Of a stretch of 64,000 nucleotides of DNA, positions 32,768 to 45,158 are shown in pieces; the first letter of the stretch is position 1; every line of letters starts with the position of its first letter. The stretch is taken from contig CM028381.1 of assembly GCA_013146195.2 (NCBI GenBank), positions 55,259,573 through 55,323,572 on the forward strand. The letters run 5' to 3'. The notes beneath the pieces were generated by a model. It saw nothing but the letters and a program-made list of their open reading frames with translations. It did no database searches and was not told the DNA's origin. The stretch is from Codonopsis lanceolata (Eukaryota; Streptophyta; Magnoliopsida; Asterales; Campanulaceae). The position numbers were made by a program, and so were the translations under genes.

Positions 32768-35010
32768 ATGGCTCACTATATACGCCTACTTCGCCGGAAT
32801 ACCGCCCACGTCCCAATATTGGACGAAGGCCACTTCAAGTATGGAAAGATAAAGTTATGAGATATATGAACTCTATTGACAATCGTTTGTGGCAATGTGT
32901 TCTAACAGTCCTTATATTCCAATGAAACCCAACCTACTTGCAAGTAGTGGACCTCCGAGATACCTAAATCCATGAGCGAATGGACGCATTTAAGAAAGGA
33001 GGCTCGTTGAACTCGACAAAGAAAGCTATTCACATCATATCCAGCTCTGTCGACACAAGCACATATCAACGGATCATCGGATGCAAAAGCGCCAGGAAAT
33101 GTGGGAAGCCTGTGGAATATCTTGAAGGAGATTTACCCACCGGTAGACAAAGAAAGTATAACTACATTCAACAATTTGATTCCTTCGAAAGATCCTAAGG
33201 AGACTCTCACGACAAGCCTACGATGCAGATTTTGTGAGGTAGTAAACAATTGTTATTCCTTAGGAAAAGAGTATAGTGTTAAGGAAGTAAATATGAGATT
33301 TTTAGCTTCTCTAGAAGTTTGTGGCATGTTAAAACCATCGCTATAAAAGAGTCCAAAGACTTGAACTCCATGCACCTCGAAGTTTGTATGCGAGTTTAGC
33401 GTCTATGAGCAAGAATTGCTTCAAGCTCAAAACAGACAAACATTTTAAACTTCCTTCCTTTTCTCGCTATCTCTCAGAAATTCTGCCCAAGAAAATAAAC
33501 CATCTACTTCTTCAAATGAAATGAAATTCTTTTCGCGAGCAATTTGCCATGTTCGTTAAGAAGTTTCAAAAGTTCTCAAAATTTAACAGAGGAAGGAAGG
33601 AGGCAAACCGGCGGACTTTCGAGAAAGTCCGCCGAAAACTCACAAAACAATGAGTTAGTTTGCTACAACCGTAGGAAGCTTTGTCACTTTGCTTCTAAAT
33701 GTCCTAAGCCAAAATATGAAGCCTATAAGGAGACCATCTAAATCATTTTCTAAACATAGAGGTCTCTTGGTGAGGACTTAGAAGAAAATCATGTATCTAC
33801 TTGGTTTTGAAACCGGACTCGATGAGGATGATAGTGATGACTCACCCGAGCAGCACATTTTCTCGTTGCTCTAGAGTCACCTCCCACCTATGACTCGATA
33901 GTGAAGTTAAATACTCTCCTTTCCAAGCTAACATTGAACAATCTTCGAAGAGCCTTCAAAAGAGAAATCCTCAAGGATGCTCAAGACATGCTAGAGGAAT
34001 TCAATGAATTTAGAAAGGCCTATGTTAAGTTAGCTAAAAGTCATGAGAATTTGAGGCGAGAAATCCATGCCTTTGAAGCCGAGTTAAAAACTCTCCATGG
34101 AGTCAAAGCGGGGAAAGTATCAAGTTAAAAGAAGAGAACAAATTTCTCAATGAAAAGGTTACTGCCTTATTGATCATGCCAAAGAGATATCTGGCCGAGA
34201 AAGATGAGTTGCAAAAGACCATCAACTCATGGAATAACTCAACGGCGATCTTTGATCAAATTCTTGGAGATCGAAGCCCTCAGCGGATAAATCTGGGCTA
34301 GGATTCTCTGAAAGCACTTCTGGCGCAACCTCTGAACAGGAAAATGAACATTTTACGGTGAATAGTAATATTCCTCACAATATCGAAACCTAACAAGGGT
34401 AAAGAAGGAATTGGTTATCTTTGCTACTCCTTATAAATACCCTAAGGTTCAAATTATCAAAACAATTGAAGCTTTGAAAGCAAAACAATCATCTGCTGAG
34501 AGAAATCTCGCTAAAGGTGGTGCGGACTCTCAACGGCCCTCCACCGGCACTTACGTGAAAGCAAAGGCCGCTGTTTCGGTGGCCTACGAAAATGCGCTCA
34601 AACCTATCGATTCATCAACAAGATTACAGATGGTGCTGCTGCTACACGAATGTTGATACCAAGCTTAAAGGCAAAATGTATGAGGTATCGAAATCTACTA
34701 CCGACAAAGTACTCTTCCGCTAAAGCAAAGGCATTGTGTATGCGGACTCAAGAAGCCTCACACAGATGCCCCTAAGCTTGCTGTTAACAAAACTGCTAAA
34801 TCAAAAGCTGATGTTAAGGAAAATGTTCAAAAACCTTTCAATACCCAGCATGATAAAAAAGACTTCTGTAATTTCCATCACTGTACCTTTTGCAAATGTT
34901 TTGGCCACTTGGTCCATGAATGTCTGTGAAATCCATCATGAAGCTTCTTTGGATCCCCTATTCCAAAAATCGAGGCAAGTATGGGTTCCAAAATACGCTA
35001 ACCATTTGGA
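32768..35010 (+). pseudogene. Sirevirus C4 gag, frameshifted
   Basis: Starts at ATG 32768 and follows the C3 gag throughout: VPILDEGHF, TSTYQRIIGCKSA, YNYIQQFDSF (33090-33200), first knuckle region at 33655-33700, a charged helical segment (33901-34128), a Lys/Ala-rich stretch (34411-34656) and the second knuckle CTFCKCFGHLVHEC at about 34880-34925. In the first knuckle the second Cys is Arg (CYNRRKLCHFASKC), which would abolish zinc binding. At least eight frame changes are needed. Several differences from C3 replace CTG by CCG or CGG, so some lesions may not be real. Confidence 0.88.
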
Positions 35011-35039
35011 CCCATAAAAATAAAAGGGACCATGATTTT

Positions 35040-36233
35040 CTTACCTTTACATCTCGGTGTGTGCTTCATGGTACTTCAAGTTCGAAAAGAAAGATGTATG
35101 GTATCTAGATAGTGGTGCTCAAGACATATGACCAGGAGAATCTTGCTTCTCTCTAACATCTCTCGAAGCGAAGGTCCTCCGGTCATCTTTGGAGACAATG
35201 CTAAAGGAAGAACAATTGGCTACGGATCCATCATTCGAGGAAATCTCTCCATTGGGAAAGTGTCTCTAGTAGAAGGCTTGAAACATAATCTTCTGAGTAT
35301 TTCTCAATTCTATGATAAAGGACTTATCTGTCAATTCTCCTCAAATAGATGTGATATCAAGGATCCAGTCTCCTGCTCAATCTTGGTAACTGGACAAAGA
35401 CAAGGGAATGTCTATGTGATTGATTTGAATGATTACGGCAAGGCTGCTAACCTATGTCTTGTAGCAAACTCGCTCAAGACAAAAGTCGGTTGTGGCATAA
35501 AAGACTCAGCCATTTGAACTTCAAATATCTATAAGCTCCAAAGAAGCTAGTTAAAGGATTCCAAAGAAGGTCTAGTTAAAGGATTCAAAGGTCTCGCGAT
35601 CATGATCGTGCTTGCAAAGCTTGTCAACTGGGAAAGCTTTCAAAAACATCTTTCAAAAGCAAACCAGACTCGCAACATCGAGACCTCTCGCAACTTCTCC
35701 ACATGGATCTCTTCGGACCGCCACTACTATTAGCTATGGTGGCCACCAGATACACGCTAGTAGTAGTGGATGATTATACAAGATATACTTGGGACAGAGA
35801 TGATGTCTTCTAAAGACCACACATACGATCTTCTCACGCTTTGTTCTAAGACCGCAAACGCAGTAAACTAGATGAAATCGGTCAAGACGTTAGATCGACA
35901 ATGGTACCGGAGTTCACCAATAATGGAATAGCAAGGTACTGTGATGATCACGGCATTGGTCACAACTTCTCTGCAGTAAGGACACCACAGCAGAATGGTG
36001 TAGCAGAAAGGAGAAACAGAACACTTATCGAAGCTACTAAAACTATGCTCGCTGAAGCAAAGTTGCCCAAACACTTCTGGGCAGAAGCCGTCAACACAGC
36101 CTGCTTCACTCAGAACCGATCTTTGATCAACAAATTTCAAGGTAAAACACCCTATGAACTTTGGAGAGGTAAAGCCCCAAACATTGGATTTTTTAAAATC
36201 TTCTGTCAAGTGTTTCGTAGTCTACAATGGTAA
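35040..36233 (+). pseudogene. C4 protease and integrase
   Basis: The protease block reads VWYLDSG near 35095, followed by an open frame (35128-35517) covering the rest of the protease (PPVIFGDNAKGRTIGYGSI) and the pre-integrase region (VSLVEGLKHNLLSISQFYD). The integrase core has DLFGP, VVVDDYTRYTW, then QQNGVAERRNRTLIEATKTM (35901-36233) with the catalytic Glu. The middle of the core (35780-35900), including the second Asp region, is damaged. Confidence 0.88.
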
Positions 36234-38373
36234 TGACTGGAACAAGCAAATTTGATAACAAAGCCGATTGAAGGTGTATTTCTCGGCTATGCTTTACACT
36301 CCAAGGCTTACAAGGTTTTCAACAAAAGATCATTAAAAATAGTTGAATCTGTTCATGTCTCATTTGATGAATTTGATTTATTAGAGCCACACGTGGCTCC
36401 AAATGTTCGATGATTTTGTTAATGTGAGACAAAATGTTGAGGCAGTCTCCCAACCATCATCCTCTTATACACCTAATCCATCTCCAGCAACTCAATCAAA
36501 TATTTCTGACCATCATTTCTTATCAAATGGGTCACCAGAAGACTTCAACCCTGCTCAAGAAAACTCAAATCCAGAACCCTTTGTTTCTGAACCAGAAAAT
36601 CCTTTTCTTCAACTTACCTTTGAATCAAATTCTGAACAAAATACCCATCAAGACTCAGCTGATCTATCTTCTATTCCTCCTTCTGAACCCTATCATGAAG
36701 AAACAACAGCAAATCATCACATTTCTGCTGTCACAAGAACATGTAAAGACCATCCAATCTCAAATCATTGGTGACATTCATGTTGAGTACGGACCATAAG
36801 ATCTTCCAAAAATGAATGTATGTTCTCAGCTTTGCATTCGTTTCGTAAGATGAGCCAAAGAAGATCGATGAAGCTCTTCAAGATCCAAGTTGGTCGGAAG
36901 CCATGCAAGAAGAACTTCAACAATTTGAACGATGCCTAGTATGGATGCTAGTTCCTAAACCTGCTGACCATACTATCATTGGCACAAAATGGGTGTTCAG
37001 AAACAAGAAGGATGAGGATGGGAACATCATTAGAAACAAAGCAAGGCTTGTTGCACAAGGATATCGCCAAGAAGAAGGAATCGACTACGATGAAACGTTT
37101 GCTCAAAGAGCAAGACGGCGGAAGCTATCGTAATCTTCTTAGCCTATGCTACATACAAGGACTTTGTGCTATATCAAATGGACGCCAAGAGCGCATTTCT
37201 AAATGGTGATCTTCAAGAAACAGTTTATGTTGCTCAACCTCCAGGCTTCGTGGAAAAAGGAAAAGAGACTCATGTCTACAAGCTTAAGAAGGCTCTCTAT
37301 GGTCTTAAGCAAGCTCCTCGGGCATGGTATGAAACTCTATCCAAATTCTTAGTAGAGTAAGGATTTGTGCGAGGAAAGATAGACACCACTCTCTTCATTC
37401 TCAAGCACAAAGGACACTCCCTGCTAGTACAAATCTATGTCGATGATATCATCTTCGGATCTACAAATGGGAAAGCGTGCAAGCGATCGAAACACTCATG
37501 GTTGGAAAATTTCAAATGAGTATGATGGGAGAACTCATTCTTCTTGTCTTCAAATTCAACAATCCAACAAAGGAATATTCATCACCAATCCAATTTAAAG
37601 AACTTGTCAAAAAGTTTGGATGATGGCAAACACTTTCTTCTTAGGTCTTCAAATACACCAATGGTACGCTAAATGCAAACTTACAAAAGACTTACAAGGA
37701 AAGAAAGTTGATATCACCCACTATAGGGGATAATCGGATCTCTACTCTATCTCACCTTGACGGACGACATAGTGTATCTTTGTTGGGGTATGTGCTAGAT
37801 TTCAAGCGGACCCTCGTGAGTCACATCTTCTTGCAGCCAAAAGAATCATCAAGTATGTATCAGATACCACCAACTTAGGTATCTGGTATCCAAGGGAATC
37901 TTCCTTCAATTTAGTTGGCTACTCAGATGCCGATTATTCTGGTTAACAAGTCGACAGAAAAAGCACCAGTGGAACTTGTCAATTTCTAGGAGATAGACTT
38001 GTCTCTTGGGCTAGCAAGAAACAAGCATCGGTTTCCAACTCCACCAGAGCGACATAGGCTGGCGGTAGGCTGCTGCTTGTCAGCGCTTTGGATCAAACAA
38101 CGGTTGGTGGATTACGACATCAAAGTAGCGGTGCCCAATCATGTGTGATAACACCTCGGCAATCTCGATCACCTACAATCCGTGATGCATTCCAAGACAA
38201 AGCATATCGATGTTCGATATCATTTTCTAAGGGACAATGTAGAAAAGAGGAACATTAACATGAAGTACATTTCAACTGACCATCAACTGGCAGATATCTT
38301 CACAAAAGCTCTAGAAGCAGACAGGTTTGCTTATCTCAGGGGAGAGCTTGGTATGCTTGACCCACCTGCTTAA
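36234..38373 (+). pseudogene. C4 reverse transcriptase and RNase H
   Basis: A Ser/Pro/Asn-rich linker (36403-36774) leads to RT, with TIIGTKWVFRNKKDEDGNII (36990), VAQGYRQEEGIDYDETF, YQMDAKSAFLNGDLQETVYV, LKKALYGLKQAPRAWYETL and YVDDIIFGS (37437). RNase H follows with YSDADYSG near 37920, and the open end frame 38182-38373 (KTKHIDVRYHFLRDNVEK, ISTDHQLADIFTKALEADRF). The stop after LGMLDPPA corresponds to the C1 pol stop. Frame breaks are scattered through the region. Confidence 0.9.
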
Positions 38374-38855
38374 TTTTTAATTTTAATAAAATTTATTTTT
38401 CATCATTAAAATTTTTTTGAGCAGACTTATACCAACTTGATTTTTAAGCAGACTTATTTCTTTTAAAGAAAAGTCAAAATTCATCGATCCTTTGGGAGAC
38501 AAAGGTAAGTTTTCTAAACTCCTAGTATTAGAAGGTTAATTATGAAAATTAAAAGGTGATTTCAAAATTGGTTGAGATATTTTCAAAAGGTACTTTTCTC
38601 TCTCTAAAGCCGTCACTCATTAAGTCTTTTCAAGGAAAAGGCGTCGACTTAAAGTCCTTTCACAAGTCACTATGGTGATTTCACGCCTTTTCATTTATAA
38701 ACTCTCAACCGCCAAAACTTAATTCACAAAAGCTGTCTCTTACTCTTCTCTCTATAACTCCTCCTTCTCTCTAAAACTTCTTGCTTCCTTCGCATTCGTA
38801 AGCTAATCTGCGAGAATCTCTTCATTTCCATCTTCTATTTCGCAAATCTACTTCA
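38374..38855 (+). promoter_or_regulatory. Internal promoter-like leader before the C4 extra ORF
   Basis: AT-rich spacer after the pol stop contains TTTATAAA near 38692, about 165 bases before the ATG at 38856. It is followed by CT-rich sequence (CTCTTCTCTCTATAACTCC, CTTCTCTCTAAAAC). The layout matches 3087-3437 of C1 although the sequence has diverged. Confidence 0.45.
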
Positions 38856-41461
38856 ATGGTAAGACAAATCTAACCCTTTCTCGTCACTAAGGTGTAAGCA
38901 CAAATTTACATATTTTCGCTTTGTGAATCCGCCATTGTTCTTGTTCATAAAGTTTATTGCTCTACATCTCTTTAAACTTCAAAATTTATTGTTTGTTCTT
39001 GGTATTAGCTACATATTCTTGTTCATATACAGTCAATTTCAGTTCTCTGGTAAGGTTCGACTGTATAAGACATTTCATGTGTTGTCTAGAAAATTTCTAG
39101 GGCTTAATGGTATGTTCATTCATACTTCAAGTTTTTGAGATTTTGCCTAATTTATTTCCTCGAAATTCTTGGGCTAGCACTTCCTCATATTATTTCTGAG
39201 CAGGCTCGAAGTTGAATTCGACATTCAGCGCCCCCACTATGTATCATCTGGAATGTGCATCGGCGAACCCTACTGTTCGAGCATACGCTTTTGGGGTCAA
39301 AATAGTCGATGACTGAACGATCCGGCATTACGCCCTGTTCATGTTAGAAGATGCCGACTACTGCTACCTAGTGGAAGAATTCTTCCGGAAGCGATAATCA
39401 ACGAATCGAAACTTCTATCGCTGCGTCGTCGGGGACCGTCTCCATCACCATCCTTTGCATCGAGAATCGCCAAGATTATTGGCGTGGAATTTGATGGACC
39501 TACTTCACTCACGGATCTTTGAGAAAACTGCAGCGGTCCACATGCTGCGGGAGAACACATGCAGCTGATCCTCGACATAAGACTCAGCGGGCACACTCTT
39601 ATTTGAGGCTGGCGTGGCGATCTTGTTGAGGTTGTTAAGCATCCCTCACGCGAAGCTGACAGCTCGCCGCTGATCAAAGCTTCTTTCTTCGCTCCAACAC
39701 GTCAAGTTTCATATGCATGATGGCCTTTGAAAAAAGAAGGTTTATAAATCAATCAATTCACCGGCTTCATCATCAACCATCACAAGCGAAGAGCGAGAAG
39801 CGAGAACGACAAGGTCTCCTCCTCTACTCATAGTCCATGCTATGAATCCACCTCCTTTGTAATAATCAAAATTAACCGAGACAACTGGATGCATTCATGG
39901 CCAACAGCTAGCAAGCTCTCGAAAGGAAGGCTGGCTGAAAAGGCGCTCAGCAGCTGTCGACCACAACTCCCTCAAAGACTTCCAAAAAGAAAAGACTTCC
40001 TTCCGCCTGTCTTCTTTGCATTACGCTAGCTCCCCAAGCCAAGAAAAAACTGTTGCTCATACGCTCCTGCTCCTATGCACTTGAGGCATTAAACCGAACC
40101 ACTCCTCTCCGCTCTCGAAAGCGTAAGTCCAAACGCACGAACCTTCGAACCCTTCATTCCATTCATTCCCCCTTCATCTCCTATCTCTTCTTCCTCCTTT
40201 TCTCTTACTTCTTCAACGGCCTGCTGGCTGTTGGGGAGGCTTCTCTTTGCTACCCTTCTTCCCTACTTCCTCTTCACCCTGCTTTGTTGAGGAGGAGCCT
40301 TTCCCTGTCCCAAGAAACTTGAGGCTTCGCAAAAGAATACGTAGTTCCCCACCTTCTTCTCCATACCTCTTTAGCTATCATTCCTACTCACTACCTCTTC
40401 TCCTTCCTTCTCATGCGAGAACATTTCTCTTTCTTGACCCTCATCTATCTACTCTCTCTACAAACAACCTTTACAATCTTTCCTCCTATCTCCCGTATAT
40501 TACCCCCATTTCCATCTCTTGACCTTTACGGATTCTGTTTCCCTCTATCTCTTGCCACTCATTCTTTTTCTTTAATCTCTCTTCCATTTCGATCTTCTTC
40601 TACCCTTGACTCCCCTCTAACTTCATTCTTCTACGACTATCCTTTTCCCTCTTATCTTTTAGAAGCCTCTTCCTCCTCTTACGCTTCTTCCAATTTTAGT
40701 AGCTTCGACTCTTGATATTAAATAGATTCTAAACCCACTTCTCCTCCGCCTACAACCTCTGCTTTGCTCACCAACACCTTCATCTTCCTCTCCAATTTAC
40801 TCCCCATGCTGGCGATACCCATATCTCGGTCAACCTCAACCCTTCTTCCCTTCCTTCAAACAACTGTGACCACTGCTCTTCTCGACCTCCTCGCACCAAC
40901 AATGCCCGTAGCTGCGCTCAGCAACCGAGTCTCTTCATGGCCCAGCGGATCGAGCGTGCTATGGCTTAAATGCCACTCATGCCATCTTCGACATTGGCAA
41001 GATTGTTGATCGGTGGTGAGCGATTTTCAGGCATTCACTACTCATCGGTTTCTAGTTCAAGACCAGCAGGCATCTCGATGGGCATGCTCCACTCTCAACA
41101 GTCGGTTCGTGCCCTCTTTGACGAGCTCAAGGCCGAATAGCACGAGCTATCATCCAGGCGATGAAGTTGCCGATTTCATTGCTTTTATTCGCCATATCGA
41201 ACGTGCAAATGAGAGACTATCTTCTTGAACAAATGTAGGGTTCTTTGCCATCGTGGAGGAGAGAGCTACGCACTTTTTGAATCAAGCTCTCATTGAAGCG
41301 AGCGAGGCTACGAGAGCCTCAATAATCGGGATGCGGGTTGGTGACTACCTCGAGCGTCGGCGCACCCAACCACATCTCTTGAACATATTGGTATTACGTT
41401 CTATGTGTTATTTCAAACTCGTTGTTTTGCAAAAACTTCTCTTTGTTAAACATCTTGTTTA
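38856..41461 (+). pseudogene. Extra post-pol ORF of Sirevirus C4, heavily decayed
   Basis: An ATG (38856-38858) is followed directly by a GTAAGA donor; a TTTCTGAGCAG acceptor ends at 39203. Exon 2 then has early stops. A short stretch TATGTATCATCTGGAATGTG at 39238 corresponds to the YIPGMCI region of the C1 ORF, supporting homology. The middle (40050-40880) is rich in CT and codes Ser/Leu/Phe/Pro-rich shadows, and 41100-41380 encodes possible helical pieces (HPGDEVADFIAFIRHIERAN). No long frame survives. Function cannot be inferred from this copy alone. Confidence 0.5.
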
Positions 41462-41699
41462 ATCATAGATGACTTATGATTTTATGCTCTCTGGTAAACT
41501 TCTGCTTTCTACTTAGTACTTGATATTAATGCTTTTATCTTGTAAGTACTTAGTCTAGCTATCTCTCTACTAAGACTTACGCTCTGAGAGGCATGTGCGC
41601 TCTTCTTAATAAAAATCTTTAAGACATGTTATTATCTCATTGCATGATTCAAAGTCTGCTAGTAGTTGAGATGATGACATCAACCAAATAGGAGGAGAT
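41462..41699 (+). other. 3' untranslated segment and polypurine tract of C4
   Basis: No ORF. It matches the corresponding part of C1 (CTACTAAGACTT..., GATGATGACATCAACCAAAT, compare GATGACCAGATATAAAT) and ends AGGAGGAGA at 41690-41698, directly before the LTR start. Confidence 0.7.
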
Positions 41700-41785
41700 T
41701 GTTGATCCCTATAGTTCTAGATTTGGTTGAGTCATCTTACGATTCTATTGTACAATGGCTAAAGGTGCAGCGTGCGATTAGTGTT
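41700..41785 (+). mobile_element. Start of the C4 3' LTR, cut by a gap
   Basis: TGTTGATCCCTATAGTTC and the next 70 bases repeat 31462-31545 with a few indels. The remaining 1.15 kb of LTR is not present on either side of the gap. Confidence 0.85.
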
Positions 41786-41885
41786 NNNNNNNNNNNNNNN
41801 NNNNNNNNNNNNNNNNNNNNNNNNNNNNNNNNNNNNNNNNNNNNNNNNNNNNNNNNNNNNNNNNNNNNNNNNNNNNNNNNNNNNN
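41786..41885. other. Assembly gap of 100 N
   Basis: A run of exactly 100 N, the usual placeholder for a gap of unknown size. The left flank is the C4 3' LTR and the right flank is Athila integrase in the opposite orientation. The gap must therefore hide most of the C4 LTR and the 3' half of the Athila element. Confidence 0.95.
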
Positions 41886-42200
41886 GAGAACCTTTAATCT
41901 GGGCGTAATATCTTTTGATTGATTCCCCTATCGTGATATCTTATTGGCTTTATAAGTTTTAGCATTCTCGTGCAATTGAGCGTATGTTCTTCGAGCTTCG
42001 TTTAAGCTGGAGCAGTCTTTCCTCTGACTAGAGTTAAATCTAAATTAAGAGATTTAATAGCCAATAGGCTTTATGTTCAATTTCAAGGGGTGGTGGCAAG
42101 CTTTGCCATAAACCATTCTAAAAGGACTCATTCAATCGATTCTTATAGGTGGATTACGTATGCCCAAAGAGCATCATTAAGTTTTAATGCCCAATCCTTC
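41886..42200 (-). pseudogene. Athila integrase, C-terminal piece left of the G3 insertion
   Basis: On the minus strand this reads KDWALKLNDALWAY, then MVYGKACHHPLEIEHKAYWA and further Athila-type integrase C-terminal sequence, with a few frame breaks. It joins exactly to the piece ending VRPNRK at 52917-52950 when G3 is removed. It runs into the gap. Confidence 0.8.
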
Positions 42201-45158
42201 TGTGACGACCCGGCCGGACACGATATGGAATCACAAGTCAAGTCATCCAAATAGGACAACAATACATGCAAATACTCAATTATAGAAAACGGCGTGACCT
42301 TGACATTTTAGTTGAGCGCGACTCGGCACCGGCCAGGAAATTTTTAAAACTTTTTAAACATGATATAGCAATTAAAGACAAGTATATCAATTCATCGACT
42401 TTACTACAGAACCCAACACTATTCATGCAAATATACCTCGGCGGCTACAACATGCCGGGAGAACAACATAAATAAATAAGAGCTAAAGTAATGCCCAAGT
42501 TAAATCAAGTGAACCACACTACATCTATACAAGGCTCGGCGTACATGCGCCTGGCACTCAAAATAGAATACAACAAGTATAGACATAAATACAAATAAAA
42601 CCAAGTTCCCAAGCAAAGTCTAAATGACTTGCTAAACCCAACGTCCTTACAAAGAGAACAAAATAAGGACATCTATAAACCACAACCTCGTCGCGTGCGA
42701 TCACGGACAAGCGCCAAATCTGCAACACCTCAACGAGCGGTACAGAGATCGGCTCGGATCTAAATGATAAAAGGGGGGGTAAGTCATAAAGACTTTGTGA
42801 GTTAACAATTATGCATGTCATGGCATTATGCAACATACATAGCAAGATATCATCTTTAATATCAAGTCACTCAAAGTATTCATTTAATAAACACTTAAAT
42901 CACATATCCATGGTAGCACATTGTTTCACATAAGTGCTATAAAGTAAACCACATAATAGGAGGATATGTTATGGAACCGGTGCCGCTACGTAGCTCCTGC
43001 AATACACAGCGTTAACATTCGTGCCAATGATACCCGTGATTAGTGTATCAAAGTACGAGTTCTCTACTCGGGTACCAAGCTCTCTCCTTGGTACTTAGAC
43101 TTTCCAATGTGCTCTTTTGGTTACAAAGGGTGCTACTTCCCCCTTGTGTGGCCAGGTGGGCGTGTGTGATAAAAACCGGTATAACAACCCATCACTATCA
43201 CGAGTCCCATAACTCGTGGCGGCGATGCATTGTCACACCAACGACTCAATCAAATATGCCAGCTGGACTAATGCAATGCCAAGTAGATGTTTACTCGTCA
43301 TATAATCTCAAATAAGGAACAAGTTCGACAAGAGCGAACTTATTCAACAAGTAGTTGTTTACTCATTTAAGGAATCAAACAAGAATTCGACAAGAGCGAA
43401 TTCAACATGTCAAATAGATACATTATTCTACAACATGCTCTCAATCATGCATTTACTTCACACGATCACATAAACCGCATAAGAACTCGATTGAGTCTTA
43501 CAAGCACACATACATCAAGGCATAATCATCAATCCATCTCAAAGTATCGTAAGCTAATTCATTAGTCTAACGAACTACATTCGTCGTAGGGATTGATTGT
43601 GGAGTCGTTATTGTTCGATAACTCCTAATTTCAACTCCGGTGAGTTTTACTAAAATTCAACCAAGAAGAGCATTGATACTATATGTATCACATTGCCCTT
43701 TCTAAGTTCTCCGTTCATTTAGAACTTGATAACTAAGCCGTTCATGTTCTTAAACTAGCCTTAAACACAATCGAGTTTCAAACCCTAGTTTCGGTGATTT
43801 TGTTAAACCTTGAATTGAACTGAATTCTTTCACAAGAGTTATTCCCAAGCTCATTATAAACAACATTCATGCTTTACAAAATGTCAAAATCATAACTTCA
43901 TAGAGATTTCATAAAATCATACACATATTTTATATGTTGAATTGAAGGTTTTGTCTTCACAAAAGATGTTCATAATCATCATTAAAACAACTATAATGAA
44001 GGGGTCATGTTATTTTATTAAACATGGAAATCTCAGGGAATTGTCACTCACCTTAGTCCTAAGATTAATGGATGAATGAGTGATCAAGGCAAGGATTGTT
44101 GTAGAGGAGATTGAGGCCTTCGATTTGGCGGTCTCGGATCGCCGATCGGACCACCGGATCTCAGGAAATGGTCTCAAAGTTGGTGTTCTTGATATGGACG
44201 AAAATGGTGAAGGAGCCTCTGAATCTCTGGTTTGTTCTTGATCAAAAATGGCTGAAAGGCTGAAATAAGGTTTATATACTTCCCTCAAACCCCCCAATCC
44301 AAGTGATGGTGATTATCTTGCTTCTAATTGACCAAGGAAGGGTGACCATTGATAAGGAATGATCAAAGGCTCAAAGGGGTTGTTGAAGAGTCAACAAAGG
44401 GGCTTTGAGTCACCAAGGTCGGCCAAGGGCAAGGGCTCAGGGTCAATAGCCAAAACCCACTCAAAACTCAAAAACCATATTCGGAAAACAGACAGTCAAT
44501 CTTGTAAAATCGACCAAAAATAGATCACACCTCCAAATGAGGTGATTATTGATTTTTATGAAACTAGACTCTTCAAACTATATTTTAGCCTTTTAAATTA
44601 CTCAATTTGGACTTATATTCATCAAAATATGGCTACTACAAGTTCAAGTACAGAAGCTGATTTCCTAAAAACAGAATTCTGGCACAGCCGTAAGTCAAGA
44701 CCTAAATGAGGTACTTATACACCTTGGAAAAATACCATATTTTACAGGGAGTATCCTAACATATGTAGGTAAAACATACTAATTTTTAGAAAATTCTCTT
44801 TAGTAGATTGGTACCAGAATTTTCCCGAAGTTTACCCAAAACCGGACTGAATCTGTGAAGTAATATGTTGGTCATCTTATTTCCAAATGCAAGAAGTCTA
44901 TGAACAATGATTATGCAAGCATGGGAAATACTAGTACACTTGGTTTAGAACTCAAATGAACTTCTAAGTTGAAAACACAAACAATACAAGCAACGAAGGC
45001 AATCCAGAAACCACAAGGCTGCGAAGCAACAATGCTTCTAAACTCTCAACCAACTCAATGCAAACATGGTATGAATGAAATGAAGTCTCTAGCATGTCAA
45101 GACCTATTATAAACATGTTATAATGATGACAAACACGAAATGGGTTTGGGTTCTCACA
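42201..45158 (-). mobile_element. 3' LTR of Tekay element G3
   Basis: The LTR runs from TGTGAG (minus strand, 45158) to CGTCACA (42201), 2958 bases. The TATA box on the minus strand is at 44271-44278. Leader hairpins lie at 43072-43094, 43199-43218, 43321-43341 and 43383-43403. It differs from the 5' LTR of the same element mainly by small indels, many in CTG/CAG or homopolymer context. Confidence 0.92.

Noticed and set aside
40053..40715. Overlapping Ser/Leu/Phe-rich ORFs in the C4 extra-ORF region
   Set aside because: CT-rich low-complexity DNA is open in several frames at once; no domain or conserved residue pattern supports them.
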